Shown: positions 1-11,357, numbered from the stretch's first letter. The stretch is 64,000 bases of DNA from Linum tenue (GCA_946122785.1 CAMGYJ010000010.1:14235467-14299466), one strand, 5' to 3'. Translations and numbers: made by a program. The notes: generated from the letters alone by a model not told the origin.

Positions 1-539
1 TTTGGATTTTGTGTTTTTTGACCTCCAATCATCCCGAAACTCGTCATCGATCCTTCCACACGTGCTAGGACCTGGAATGTATAAAAAAAGGACAACCTAG
101 TGTGAAATATGTCGAGGGACGATGAAATGCAAAATTAAACTATCAAGAAATGAGGTGCAAAATGTGTACAATTGGACCCGAATCACGAACACTAGAAAAG
201 CATAAAATATGACAAAGTGGGGTCGGTTCCCCTATGTAATCTTTCGGCACAACGGCATAAACTGGTTTGACAACCTTGAATTTGACAAAAGAGTAAAAAC
301 AAACACAAAATCAAATAAAAAGAAGAACAAAATTATCACCCACTTCCAATAAGACAAAGAAGTCCCCAACATTGACGCTAAATTTGATATGCTATGGTAT
401 ATGGTCCAAATTTACTAGGTAGGTGACCAAGATTGTTTTCTATCATACCTTTCATATTCCACTACTCAGATAGTGAAGATGAGGTGCCTCAGTTTTATAA
501 AGTCTTTGAAATGAGTGAGAAAGGAAGTAAAACAAGTAA
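1..539. other. No gene recognised; AT-rich flank
   Basis: No open reading frame, splice structure or terminal repeat could be supported here. The stretch is AT-rich and resembles degraded repetitive sequence. Its last nine bases (531-539, AACAAGTAA) look like the left target-site copy of the MULE-like element that follows. Confidence 0.5.
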
Positions 540-1050
540 GGGCTAATAACAGTGGAAATACTATCCTTTAGCGAAAGTGTCATTTATATTATATAATTTT
601 CGATATGACAATTATATACCGACCGTTAAGTTTTCTGTTAGTACTTAACAAAAAATACAGTCAACAATGACATGGCAGCTGACATGGTAAATACAAAATA
701 AAATAAAATAAAAATTTATAAAAATTATCCAATTAAATACAAAAATTCACAAAAAATCTTTAAAAATATTAAAGGGCTTTTAATTTTAACCCTATGCCAC
801 GTAATCCTCGGTGACACCTGAGAGTGTCCACGTAAGCCACCCTTTCTTCAGTCCGCAACCGTCTCTCGGCCGCTATTTTCTCTACTTTTGGAAACTCCCA
901 ATATTTTGTTATTTCCTTACTCTTCGTTCTACAACCTACAATTTCACTGAGAGCGGTTTCAGCGGCGGCGCTTGAAATTATTTGCCATCAAGGCGACGGT
1001 TGTCGGTTCAGCAACGAAGTTCGGGACAACAGAATGGCAGTAACAAAGGG

Positions 1051-2041
1051 GAATGGATCAGGTCAGTAACCTTATGGTGAGTAACCATGAGTAACCCGTC
1101 CACATCAGCATGACATCAGCATCATCTCTCTCATGGAAAGCCTTTAATTTTTCCCTTTTTAATCTTTGACGGACGATTTCTCGCTCATTTTAAGTCGAAA
1201 TTTAATTTTTTTTTGCACAGTTAGATCAGATTAATTGTGCTCTTCAAAATGATATCCACTTTAATATATTTTTCGAACAAAAAAAATTGAGCCATTTTTT
1301 ACCAGCCTATACCATATGGTATTGACTGGTATTGAAATAAAAGCATACCTATGTTTTAAAAAACGTACCATGGTGGTATGAACAAACCAATACTGTAGGA
1401 TGGTTGAATACATGATAGTAGAAGTGTATTAATTGTAATTTACGACTTTTAACATTGTATACCACACAATACCACCCCGTACCAGGGTGGTATTGTATGG
1501 TATTGTGTGGTATTTTTTGGTCCTGTAATTTGTTCACCCAGAAATTTGTAGATCCAATAGATCATGATGAACTCGTCCCTTCTGTGCAAATGTTTTCAAA
1601 ACGAATTAAAAACGAAGAAGATACCATACAATACCACCCCGTACCAGGGTGGTATTGTATGGTATTGTGTGGTATTTTTTGGTCCTGTAATTTGTTCACC
1701 CAGAAATTTGTAGATCCAGTAGATCATGATGAACTCATCCCTGCTGTGCAAACGTTTTCAAAAACGAATTAAAAACGAAGAAGATACCATATGGTATGCA
1801 GTTGGTACCGAGAGGCCATAATTTTTTTTTCCTAAAAAAATATTGAAAATTGATCTCATTTTGTAGAGCACGGTGTACTCGTTCCATCTGTGCAAAAAAA
1901 ATTAAAATCCGAGTTAAAACGAAAAAGATATGAGTCAATTAAGAAAGCTAGTGAAAATAAAAATAGTATTTAATTCTCCATCCTTAGATCTGGATTTTCT
2001 AAATGAAGGGTCCAGATTTGGTTATTGATGGGTGCATAACC
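1051..2041. repeat. Truncated copy of a MITE-like repeat, right end GGGTGCATAACC
   Basis: This stretch is a diverged direct repeat of 2067-2810: both begin near GGATCAGGTCAGTA and end GGGTGCATAACC. The left terminus is missing compared with the second copy. It contains several nested palindromes built on TACCACCC...GGGTGGTA and CATATGG. The 14-mer GCAGTAACAAAGGG occurs at 1037-1050 and again at 2814-2827, bracketing the two copies. It could be a target duplication or part of the adjacent tandem repeat. Confidence 0.55.
1459..1782. repeat. 162-bp tandem duplication rich in TACCACCC palindromes
   Basis: Two head-to-tail copies (about 1459-1620 and 1621-1782) differ by only a few bases. Each holds a hairpin around GTACCAGGGTGGTATTGTAT and the block GATCATGATGAACTC. 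The second MITE copy at 2400-2560 has only one unit, so the duplication happened inside the first copy. Confidence 0.8.
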
Positions 2042-2044
2042 CAC

Positions 2045-2810
2045 GGTTATGCACCCTATCTTGAGGGAACGGATCAGGTCAGTACTTTTATGGTGAGTAA
2101 CTATGAGTAACTCGCCCACATCAGCATGACATCAGCATCCTCTCTCCTGGAAAGTCTTTAATTTTCCCCTCCTTAATCTTTGACGGACGATTTCTCACTC
2201 GTTTTAAGTCAAAATGTAATTTTTTTTGCACAGTTAGATCAGATTAATTGTGCTCTTCAAAATGATATCCACTTTTATATATTTTTCGAACAAAAAAAGC
2301 GTACCTATGGTTTGAAAAGCGTACCATGGTGGTATGACACAAACCAAAACTGTAGGATGGTTGAATACGACTTTTAACATTGTATACCATAAGATACCAT
2401 AAGATACCACCCTGTACCAGGGTGGTATTGTATGGTATTGTGTGGTATTTTTTTGTCTTGTAATTTGTTCACCCAGATATTTGTAGATCCAATAGATCAT
2501 GATGAGCTCGTCCCTGCTGTGCAAACGTTTTTAAAAACGAATTAAAAACGAAGAAGATACCATATGGTATGCAGTTGGTACCGAGAGGCCAGAATTTTTT
2601 TTCCCTAAAAAAATATTGAAAATTGATCTCATTTTGTAGAGCACGATGAACTCGTTCTATCTGTGCAAAAAAAAAATCCGAGTTAAAACGAAAAAGATAT
2701 GAGTCAATTAAGAAAGCTAGTGAAAATAAAAATGACCTTTAATTCTCCATCCTTAGATCTGGATTTTCTAAATGAAGGGTCCAGATTTGGTTATTGATGG
2801 GTGCATAACC
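2045..2810. mobile_element. MITE-like element with 12-bp terminal inverted repeats
   Basis: The ends are exact inverse copies: GGTTATGCACCC at 2045-2056 and GGGTGCATAACC at 2799-2810. The element is non-coding and 766 bp long. Only CAC separates it from the matching right terminus of the truncated first copy (2030-2041), so the junction forms a perfect 12-bp-stem hairpin with a 3-nt loop. No target duplication is evident, so the superfamily stays open. Confidence 0.6.
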
Positions 2811-2816
2811 AGAGCA

Positions 2817-3220
2817 GTAACAAAGGGACATAGGAACAGCCAGCAGGGCTTCTCTCATATTCATCCGGTAATCCGATGATGGATTATGGAGATTAAGATA
2901 TGACGACTCCCGACGATGTGTCAATGGATGCAGACGATGAAGGAATTGTGATTCAACGCAGGGAAAACAAAATATGACGATGAAGATGGTGATTGCGGCA
3001 ACGACGACAGTGCTGTGTTTGGGTAACAAAGCGAAAGAGAAGTAGTCAGCAGAGCCTCTCTCATATTCATCCGGCAATCTGACGATGGATAAAGAGACGA
3101 CTCACGATGGAGTCAAAAGATGATGAAGGCATTGTGATTCAACGCGGGGAACAAAATTAGACGACAATTATGTAATTGCGGCAACGAGGACGATTGCGCT
3201 AAATTTGCGGAACCAAGTGT
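2817..3220. repeat. Tandem duplication, about 206-bp unit
   Basis: Two diverged copies begin near 2817 and 3023. Both carry GTAACAAAG, then CTCTCATATTCATCCGG, then a GATTCAACGC block about 130 bp later. No gene is recognised in it. Continuous minus-strand reading exists but shows no recognisable protein. Confidence 0.7.
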
Positions 3221-3843
3221 TGTAAAAGCCGACTTCATTATGTGTATTTTAATGTTGTTCCTTCGTTCAATAAAAAATTGGTGTTTCAAAAGTGACAAGT
3301 GACATCAGATAACATACAATTTCTTATTGTTATCTTTTGGCCGTAGTTCATGTGGATTACAAAATTTCAATAGTGATCTTCTTCTACAATTCATTCTGAA
3401 TTTGTAATAGTTGTCGTGGTTGATAAATCCGTTTGATGAATTTTGTTTCTCCATTTCATTTTAGAGATTTCAACCTCATTGGTGCAAGCTTTTCAATATC
3501 TCTGTTATTCTGTTTTGTTCATCTCCATTTACAGGTCACAAAATATGGATGACTTGCGTAGCTTTTTTGGACATCCAACGTAGAGTGCAATTAGGTTTGT
3601 TTTCCTTTCTTTATTTCCCCTTATTACCATCATATTGTCAATTTCCTTTTTAAATTGCTTCAATGCACAGATGAAAAAATAGAGTATGATTTTACAATGA
3701 TCAATTTTACAAATGATCAAATTGGACCTTCAAACGGTAAGAACTCTTTATTCCAGTTCCATTTTACAATGATCAATTTGCTTTTCTAATTTCATGGTTT
3801 GTCCTGATTTTCTAATTGTGTGAACAAGCTATTTGAGGCTATA

Positions 3844-4026
3844 GGTAATGTAGTCAAAAACGAGTTTTTACGTAGAAACGATTTGGTGATCTAAAAACCT
3901 AAAATTGTAAGTTTTTAAGTTTTAAAGCGGAGTTTTAACTACATAAATTATAAAAACTGAGATTTTGTATAGAAACATAAAATCGTAAGTTTTAAAGTTT
4001 TAAATCGCGATTTTGACTACATTGCC
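3844..4026. mobile_element. Short MITE with GGYAATGTAGTCAAAA ends
   Basis: The left end GGTAATGTAGTCAAAA is mirrored by TTTTGACTACATTGCC at the right end. The interior is AT-rich and contains an internal near-duplicate (GTAAGTTTTTAAGTTTTAAA and GTAAGTTTTAAAGTTTTAAA). It is non-coding, 183 bp, and has no unambiguous target duplication. Confidence 0.6.
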
Positions 4027-4244
4027 TTTAGGTATTTAACTGGATAGACCATAATTGGTATCCTTTGGACGAGGATTAATCCAAATATTCGAATATGTTT
4101 GTTAAGTGTTAATCGACAACGATATTACATATTTATGAGTGACAAAAACAAAGAGCATCAAACTTATGCACAAATATCGCTCATAATAAATATTACTAAT
4201 TAAATGATCAAATGAAACCGGCCGGGTACAAAGCTAGTTGAAAC

Positions 4245-5053
4245 AAAAAAGGATTGGCATCCTTTTATTTAATTTATATGAGCAAGTTCAGTTATGTTAG
4301 TCATTTTCTTTTTACCCATTATTGGATTTTATCCAATATTTTTACTTTTCAGAATTAACTCACTTTCTACGGGTTGAAACCACATTATTGGTGTGGAATT
4401 TTCGGTGAAGTCCGACTATATCTCTTGGCATATTTTAATCTCTTCGGTTAGATATTTTTAGCACCTTGTGGTGCCTTTGTAGCTGGTTTCTGTACAGGGA
4501 AATTTAGTATTGTGAAATTATGATCGAGCATCTCCTCAACCTGTGATGGAAAGCAAGTCTCGTTAAATGATTTATTCAATTATGACAAAGAATCTTCAAG
4601 GATGTGCAACTGACTCGGTCGACTTCTCAGGTGATGGAACTATTCCATTTTACTTTCGTAATTTTATTACGGTATTATCGATGATCATATCAAATTACTT
4701 CTCTTTAGTGAAGCTATGTGATTGTATCTTACCCTTAATGTATTGATTGTTACATATTGCGGGGTTTCTCAACTGATCAACATGGATGCTACATCGAGGA
4801 AGCATTCTCTTCCCAGTGCATGAGCCACTTACAGGGAAGTTTCTTTTTTCTCTCTTCCTGTCCCTCGTGTCAGTTTCGTGTCTTTTCGCTCCTTGGAGCT
4901 TTCTCAGAGCTGCCCACCTAGTGGCATAATAGGCTCTTTCATCGGGAATCCGGTTGCATACGGATTACCGTTCTTTATTATTATATGTTTTGTTTTTTGT
5001 TGTCCGTCCATGCCTTGGGGCTTATCTTGGATAAAAAAAAAGGATTGGCATCC
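4245..5053 (+). mobile_element. Poly(A) retroposon bounded by an 18-bp target duplication
   Basis: AAAAAAGGATTGGCATCC occurs at 4245-4262 and again at 5036-5053. Between them lies a 0.78-kb insert ending in an A-run (5033-5041). This is the signature of target-primed reverse transcription on the plus strand. The insert has no recognisable reverse transcriptase, so it is either a strongly 5'-truncated LINE or a retroposed transcript mobilised by one. The region around 4790-5030 has a transcript-like feel but I recognise no protein family in it. Confidence 0.75.
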
Positions 5054-5619
5054 GCCCACTGCTCTCACCTCTCTCCAATCCCCTGACCCCAGCTCCTCTC
5101 TCCGTCCCTGCAGGCTGTATAAGCCAACGAGAAGAAAAGAGAGCGGTACAATTCCGGGGAGGATTGGTCGTTCCATTCTAATCCCACGAGTCTGCAACCG
5201 AAAGCCAGGAACAAGGAGGAGGGAGAAGCGAACATGAAACTCGAACCGATTACGAAGTCCAAATCGGATCCCACTTATTCAGACTCGTCTGCTGAAAAGA
5301 TCTGCTTTTAAGATGTTAAATCGAAGGAGGTGAAGGAAACGATGGAGGCAGCGAGAATCGGGAGGAGAAATCGCTTAGCGAGACGTAGCAGTAACTGGTT
5401 AGGGCAACGCCACTGGAGTCGCTGCTGTGACAAGCCGTGGAAAAGAGATCGGGCCGCCGTGACCAGCAACAGTGGCGGTGGAGTGTCCGCCATCGGTCCC
5501 CGATGTGTAATCGGATCGATCGGAGCTAAATAAGAACCAGACGTCTAGAAATTGAAGGGCCGTAGAGGAAGGGTTTTGCATCAAGATGGCCTCGGAGTAG
5601 AGCCCAATTGGATCAGATT

Positions 5620-6050
5620 CGTGGCTTCGTGGATTGGATTGGTGGATCAATGGATCAAATGGATTGGTGGATTCATGGATTGGATCAAATGGATTGGTGG
5701 ATTGATCCATGAATCCAAATGACATCCAAGGCTTGGACAAAAATGTAATTTTTGAAAAGTTTAGGTACTAAAATGTCATGATGAAAAATTTTAGGTACCA
5801 AAATGTAATTTTCCAATGTTATTTTTCGTATAAAACTATAAATTTTAGGTACCAAATTGTAAAATATAAAAAATATAGGTACCAAACTGTAATTTGTCAT
5901 TTGAATCCATGGATTGATCCATAAATCCACCAATCCAATTGGATTTGGATCAAATGGATTGGATTTAAATGGATTGGATTAGGTGGATAATTTGGTGGAT
6001 GGATTGGATTGGATTCATGGATTTGAATACTAATTGCCACCTCTACCTCG
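5620..6050. repeat. GGATTGGTGG simple-repeat palindrome with a hAT-like end
   Basis: Degenerate GGATTGGTGGATCAATGGAT repeats lie on both sides of an AT-rich core with TTTAGGTACCAAAATGTAAT repeats. The arms at about 5690-5727 and 5896-5935 are inverted copies. The right edge reads, inverted, TAGAGGTGGCAATTAG, a typical plant hAT/MITE terminus. The left terminus was not located. Confidence 0.5.
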
Positions 6051-6667
6051 GAGAGACATATGCTAGATCCCGATTTGGAATTCGATCCCGATATACATAT
6101 AGAGCTAGGTAATTGAGCAAAGTGGACGACGGAGGTTACGACGAGGCCATCTATTTCGATAACCATGGTGGCTCTTCTCGAACTGGGTTCATGGGAGTGG
6201 TGGATTTGGTAGGAAACATAGTGGGAATAATGGAAGAAGATTGCTGAAGATGTTGATGTAGAGTTTTTTGGGGTGAGTTGCATTCTCAACGATGGAAATT
6301 GGGGCAGGCGGCGGCCGGCGAGGGTGTGTGTGTCGTGGTGGGTGAGGTTAACCAAATATTTATTTCCAATAAAAATATTAAAAATTTCATTATTAAAAAT
6401 TAATTTAAATTTAAATATTATTTTCCTACGTGGCGTCTACGTGTCGCATACGTGGATGACACATAAGCGCCACTTCATCAATGCTCAGACAAAGGTTGAC
6501 CGCCGTTAAGTCAATGGTTAACTTTAATAGTCAACAAAAATCCGCGCAACACAAATGACGCAAACCCCTAATACGTTGGAATGTTTTTGTGTTTATTGAA
6601 AGTGCGTAATATAAATGGCACTTTGGCTAAAAGATGGTATTTCCAGTGGTATTAGCCCAAAAGGTAA

Positions 6668-7491
6668 AGCAAAGCATTTGAAAACGAAATGCGCAAAAAG
6701 GAAAGGTGTTGCATATGCATTGTTTTCCCTAGAGATTCTATGCTAGTATTTAATGGATACATCTAATTACTGATACTCACACGGATCTCTCCACTCACTT
6801 TTTGATCCAATATCCTACCCTTTCCGGTGGACCTATCATTTAGAGATGGATTAGGTTGGCATGCATATAGCTAATAAGTTATGCTATCACGATTACCCTT
6901 TTCCTTTGTCGTCATACTATCTATACATACATGTATCATTTATTGGTGCGAATAACCATACAAGATATTGCCTCCAATCATCTCATATGAACACAACTAA
7001 GGATCATAAATTCATAATCAATAAATATACAAAGCAAGGTAAACAAACATCAATAAAAGTCAAACATCATACACATACATAATTTTTGGAATCTTTAAGG
7101 TTCACAACTTACACAATAGAATTTTATATCCACTCATATTCGAAGGAAAGCACAAAACACAAAAGTACCCGACATCTCGAGTTTTTGGCGCCTTTGGTCA
7201 CAAGGTAGGTCACTATTGTTGTTCTTTGGAGTTTCTTGACATTTTTTAACTTAGAAGTTTCTCGGGAGGTAGAACAACCCCTTGTAAGGTTTCTAGGAAT
7301 GACTCGTCTTCTAGTGCCTGCCATTACACAATACTCTGGGCATCGATTAAGGACATGTGAACTTTAGAAACAAAATTTTTGGGCACTTCATTTGTTTTGT
7401 GGGATTGAACTCCTCTTCAGCCTCTTAAACGTCTTCCGTTCCACCAAAAATCACTACTCAACTTGTTTGACCCATATCTCACTAATCCGAT
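6668..7491. other. No gene recognised
   Basis: AT-rich sequence between two DNA elements. Short ORFs exist but show no family motif, no splice-consistent exon chain and no repeat termini. Confidence 0.5.
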
Positions 7492-7897
7492 CTTTGAATT
7501 AGACCTGACAATCGGGTCGGGTTGGGTAATTTCGGGTTGTGGAATTCGGTTACAGATCATGTCATATTTGGTTGGCTGATTTCGACTCAAATATTGACCT
7601 AACCCATTTAGTTTCGGGTTATGAGCGTTCTCAAAAACAATATCAAACATGCTTCATATTTTCTTAAAGAACACTTATTTTCACATATGCATGACAATAG
7701 TTTACCTAACACATGTCAATTAACATATTCTCAAATCCTCCCACGCTAATGAAATGAAATACAAATTGCGCAAATCGTCGAAAAACAATCACAAGAGTAA
7801 TACTACTACAAGAAACACATGATATTTGATTATCCTTAAACTCCAAACATGCCATTCAAATCCTTGTGATTTTTTTAAACATCTCACCAATTTATGA

Positions 7898-9058
7898 AAA
7901 AAAATCCAAAACTACCACTGTTTTAAAAAAAATTACAAAAATATCACCCATTCCCAAGAATTTCCAAAAATGCCACCGTTTATCAAAAACCGCTCCACTA
8001 AGGGGCGGTTAAAATAGAAACTGCACAACCAGGCCACGGTTTACCATAGAATCGCCTGGTCAACAAGCGGTTTGCGATTAACGTTAATTAGTAAGTTTGT
8101 TTTGTATTACTTTTTGTTGTCATTTGTGATTTTTATGTTAGTAACTTAATTACAGTTTTATTGCAGATGGCATTCCAAAGGTTCACGCTTGGGTTGCGGT
8201 GGAATGGTTACACGGAAGAGACCGAAAAGGGTGTAAGTTACGTGGGTGGCAATTTTTATAAAATGAAGGTCCGTACGAGACCGATGCTTGAAGAGCTCCA
8301 TCAAATGTGCACTCAGGTTACCTTCATGGATGGCACTAGAAGAGTTGATCGTATGGTGTATCGATATCCAAACAGACATGGCGGGTCGCTGTGGAATGAG
8401 GAATTCCTCATTAACACTCAGGAGGACGTTGATGCAATGGTCCAATTTTTGACCACCAATAAAATTAAACAAGCGGAGATGTTCGCTTTTACCGAGACGG
8501 TCGAAGGCGGTGTAGGTCATTCTGGAGAAGGCCAGACATCTGGTATCCACGGTGGGAGTGTATTATACGAAGATCATCCCCACAAGGAGTACCAAGACTC
8601 GAGCTGAAGGCAGGAGTATCATGATGGAACTGGAGGTCATCATCAATCCTTCCCATCATATGAAGAAGAAGCTCAACAGACGGATGGGAACCAACAAGCA
8701 GGCTACCAGTACCCACCCGAGTACAACTTCTACCAAAGCGACGTTAGTTAGCTCAACTACCATTACGGTTTACGTTTCCCAACGCGCAAACCGCGCTTCT
8801 AGGCAATGGTTTCCCGTGGGCGACGCGGATCACTCCGCTGGCAGGCGGTTAGGCCGTCAGATCGTCTGCCCATCGTGCGGTTGCATGGACTGCCACGTGT
8901 AGGCGCGTTTTGTCAGCTGCCCAATGGAAAACCGCCCCTTGCCCGCGTGTTTTGACTGAGAACCGCGCCTCGGGGAATTGTATATTTGGAAATTCTTGGG
9001 AATGGGTGGTATTTTTGTAAATTTTTTTAAAACAGTGGTAGTTTTGGACTTTTTCCCC
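7898..9058. mobile_element. MULE with about 110-bp TIRs and perfect 9-bp TSD, nested in the hAT
   Basis: AATTTATGA flanks both ends (7889-7897 and 9059-9067). The inverted right end starts GGGGAAAAAGTCCAAAACTA and matches the left end over about 110 bp, apart from a few changes at the very tip. Long TIRs and a 9-bp duplication are diagnostic of Mutator-like elements. The inside carries a GC-rich degenerate arm (GGGGCGGTT...AACCGCCCC type) on each side and one gene-like segment. No catalytic transposase is present, so it is non-autonomous. Confidence 0.88.
8167..8751 (+). pseudogene. Gene-like ORF carried by the MULE, one internal stop
   Basis: An ATG at 8167 sits directly behind a good splice acceptor (TTATTGCAG), so the segment was probably an exon of a spliced gene. 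The frame runs to a TGA at 8605-8607, then continues in the same frame to TAG at 8749-8751. The part after the stop is Gln/Tyr/Pro-rich. The first 110 residues include GLRWNGYTEETEKGV and RVDRMVYRYPNRHGG. They could be the N-terminal, PB1-like part of a plant MULE transposase or a captured host exon; I do not recognise the family with certainty. No DDE catalytic region follows. Confidence 0.45.
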
Positions 9059-9269
9059 AATTTATGAGTGATTTGATTATTTTGGGAGTGATATATAAAA
9101 TGGAACGGGTCTAACGGTTTGACCCGCTAACCCACCCAACTCGACCCAAAAAATCACGGATTATGAGGTTCGGGTCATTCAGGTCTACTTTTTGGGCGAT
9201 TTTGAGTTGGGTCACGGGTCGGGTTGTAATTTGCAAGTCTACTTTGAATCCAAACGCTCATCTTCTTGT

Positions 9270-11257
9270 CCTTTTTTTTTTTTGGTCGGAAAACGGAGCG
9301 CTTAAAGGGCGCCCCAACCTTTATTCATTAACAAGACGAGGGGTTTCCACCCCAATGATGTCGAAATACAACCAGTAGGCAAGAGTACTCGAAGGGGAAT
9401 CAAAAACATGAACCCCTACAGGATATGAATGGCCGATGGAAGCTAAGTAATCCGCAACACAATTTCCCTCTCTATACACATGCTCGATCCGAACCTGCCA
9501 AGGCTTCGACAGCCAACGACGAATGGCCGCAATGGCCACGAAATGAGGATGAAGCTCGGACGTGTTATCAATGAGAGACTTTGCTATAAGTGAGTCGGTC
9601 TGAAGAGTCACCTTCCTAGCCCCGAGTTCCCAAGCCAGTTTCAGTCCCTGCTCAATACCAGCCAGCTCTGCACGGGTGATCGAACCTCCTCCCAAGTTCG
9701 CAGTAAAAGCTCTAATGAAACGGCCATCGCCCCCCCGAACGATGCCGCCAGCTGCCGTGCTCAACGGAGAATGAATAACCGAGCCATCAGTATTGATGCA
9801 TATCCAGTCTGATGGCGGTGGCTGCCATCGTATCAGACGGCTGGTTGGAGACCCCCCTCCTCCAAAGGTCTCGTTCTCCTTCTCTAGCGCATTCAAAATC
9901 TGCTGCTTGAGCTGCTTAGTGATCAACTGGATTTGAGCAGGGGACTGTAACTCGCCCTGGAACACGTGGCTATTCCGGTTCTTCCACAGAAGCCAACAAG
10001 TGCAAGCAAAGAGAGTGCTGTCCACGGTGGTGCCTTTCCCTGCAAGATAATGAAACAGCCATTTCCTAAGAGGCTGGCCAAAAAAGAGTTCATCGGGTTC
10101 CATGCCAAGAAGATCCGCCCAGGTAGCTCTAGCCATTGGACACTCCCTCAAGATGTGTGAAGTAGTCTCCGGCCCGCCATCGCACAGTTTGCACGAGCTG
10201 TCTTCGGTTAGGTGCCGCCGTCTTCTTTCCGAGTTTGTGAGCAGCCGATCATGCGAAGCCAGCCAAAGGAAAGTTCTCGTGCGCTGCAAAGCTGGTGTGC
10301 GCCAGATGCTTCGCCAAATCGGATGCGTCGCCGTCGCCGTCTCATCGTGGTTCCGGGCAAGCAGCTCGTACGCAGAGCTAATGGAGAACCTCCCATCGGT
10401 GGTGAAACGCCATGTTCTCACGTCAGCTTCGTTCTCCTCGGGTATGGGATGGAGCAAAACCTGCACCACAACAGACTGGGGTAAGAAAGCACGAATATAA
10501 TCAACATTCCACTCACCGTTGAGAATGAATTCCGCCACTGGGAGTTGCAAGGCTTCCTGAGGAATATCTGCGGCAAAAGCCAGCAGGGGATCTCCATCAT
10601 TGAGCCACCGATCGCTCCAAAATCTCGCTGTGCGGCCATTTCTCACATTCCAAGCCGATCCTTCATCAATCAGGTTCCACACCCGCAGCACCCCTCGCCA
10701 AAGATTGGAGATCCGTCCCTGGGCACGGAGCACGTACTCTCCCCCTCGTAGCCTGAAGTATTTAGCTTTAATGAGGCGTACCCAAAGCTCCTCAGGTTTA
10801 GTCAACATCCGCCAGGCAAGTTTCAGCATATAGGCATCATTGGTACGTCTCGAGTCACGGAGTCCGAGCCCTCCTTCCTCCTTTGGCGCGCAAATAGTGT
10901 GCCAATCCACTAGGTGAATTTTCCTCGTTCCCTCCGTGCTCCCCCAAACAAAACCCCGGATTTTTTTGTCGATGTAATCATGCACACAGGCCGGGAGAAG
11001 GGCCGTTTGCATGGTATATGCCGGGAGGGACGATAGCACCGACTGCGCCAGCGTGATACGGGCTGCAAGTGACATCGTAGCTGCCTTCCATCCTGCAAGA
11101 CGAGAATCTATGCGGTTAATCAGGTCGATATAAGTCGACTTGGAGACCCTGTCATGGATGACCGGGACCCCAAGATATCACCCCAGATTGGCCGTTTCTT
11201 GAATTTCCAACAGAGTGGAGATCTGGGTTCTCAGTTGAGAGGACACATTCTTCGAGT
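9270..11257 (-). mobile_element. Plant L1-type LINE, 3' part, cut by the assembly gap
   Basis: On the minus strand the element ends in an A-run (T-run at about 9272-9282) just after GAATAAAGGTTGGGGCGCCC. Reading upstream it encodes the C-terminal part of a LINE polyprotein. The 5' part, including the catalytic reverse transcriptase core and endonuclease, is absent because the N gap begins at 11258. No target duplication can be checked. Confidence 0.9.
9321..11257 (-). pseudogene. LINE ORF2 fragment: end of RT, zf-RVT zinc region and RNase H
   Basis: The protein reads from the gap through the end of the reverse transcriptase region, then the zinc-binding RVT region (CKLC...H...C around 10180-10230), then an RNase H domain at about 9460-9800. 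The RNase H shows NTDGSV, the glutamate in TRAELAG and the aspartate in LQTDSLIAKS, the expected D-E-D set. A TGA at 11178-11180 (minus) interrupts the frame just before YLGVP. It is explained by a CGA-to-TGA change. The longest uninterrupted reading is 9321-11075. LINEs with a C-terminal RNase H are typical of plants. The copy is dead here because its 5' half is missing and it carries the stop. Confidence 0.9.
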
Positions 11258-11357
11258 NNNNNNNNNNNNNNNNNNNNNNNNNNNNNNNNNNNNNNNNNNN
11301 NNNNNNNNNNNNNNNNNNNNNNNNNNNNNNNNNNNNNNNNNNNNNNNNNNNNNNNNN
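11258..11357. other. Assembly gap of exactly 100 N
   Basis: One hundred Ns, the conventional placeholder for a gap of unknown length. The left side is a minus-strand LINE and the right side starts in the middle of a plus-strand Gypsy integrase. The missing DNA should hold at least the 5' LTR, gag, protease and RT of Athila1 and the 5' part of the LINE, so the true gap is probably many kilobases. Confidence 0.95.

Larger units (their letters stand above)
540..6658. mobile_element. Large MULE-like DNA element with long terminal inverted repeats
   Basis: The left end starts GGGCTAATAACAGTGGAAAT. The reverse complement of the right end (about 6595-6658) reads GGGCTAATACCACTGGAAAT and stays similar for about 55 bp. 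The flanks AACAAGTAA (531-539) and AAAAGGTAA (6659-6667) match at 7 of 9 positions, as expected for an aged 9-bp Mutator-type target duplication. Subterminal zones on both sides share CACGTGG/ACACC-like blocks. No transposase ORF survives. The interior holds promoter-like and 5'UTR-like GC-richer stretches (about 840-1045, 5060-5560, 6050-6350), so gene-fragment capture (Pack-MULE) is possible. Later insertions and tandem duplications have enlarged it. The termini are seen directly; the superfamily call is inference. Confidence 0.6.
7500..9241. mobile_element. hAT-like element with perfect 8-bp TSD
   Basis: The flanks are identical: CTTTGAAT at 7492-7499 and 9242-9249. The left end is TAGACCTGACAATCGGGTCG. 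The right end inverted is TAGACTTGCAAATTACAACC. Subterminal GGGTCGGGTTGGG blocks recur on both sides. The 8-bp duplication and the TAGRCYTGRCAA-like terminus fit the hAT superfamily. Without the nested MULE the element is about 0.57 kb and non-coding, so it is a non-autonomous MITE-sized member. Confidence 0.85.

Noticed and set aside
1349..2524. Short ORFs in the TACCACCC repeats
   Set aside because: The two tandem copies translate into the same repeated peptide and shift with indels, so they are by-products of the repeats.
5330..5533. Small plus-strand ORF in the MULE-like element
   Set aside because: Short, no motif, no splice context; kept only as possible captured sequence.
10102..10500. 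Plus-strand ORFs opposite the LINE
   Set aside because: Shadows of the LINE coding strand, which carries zinc and RNase H motifs.
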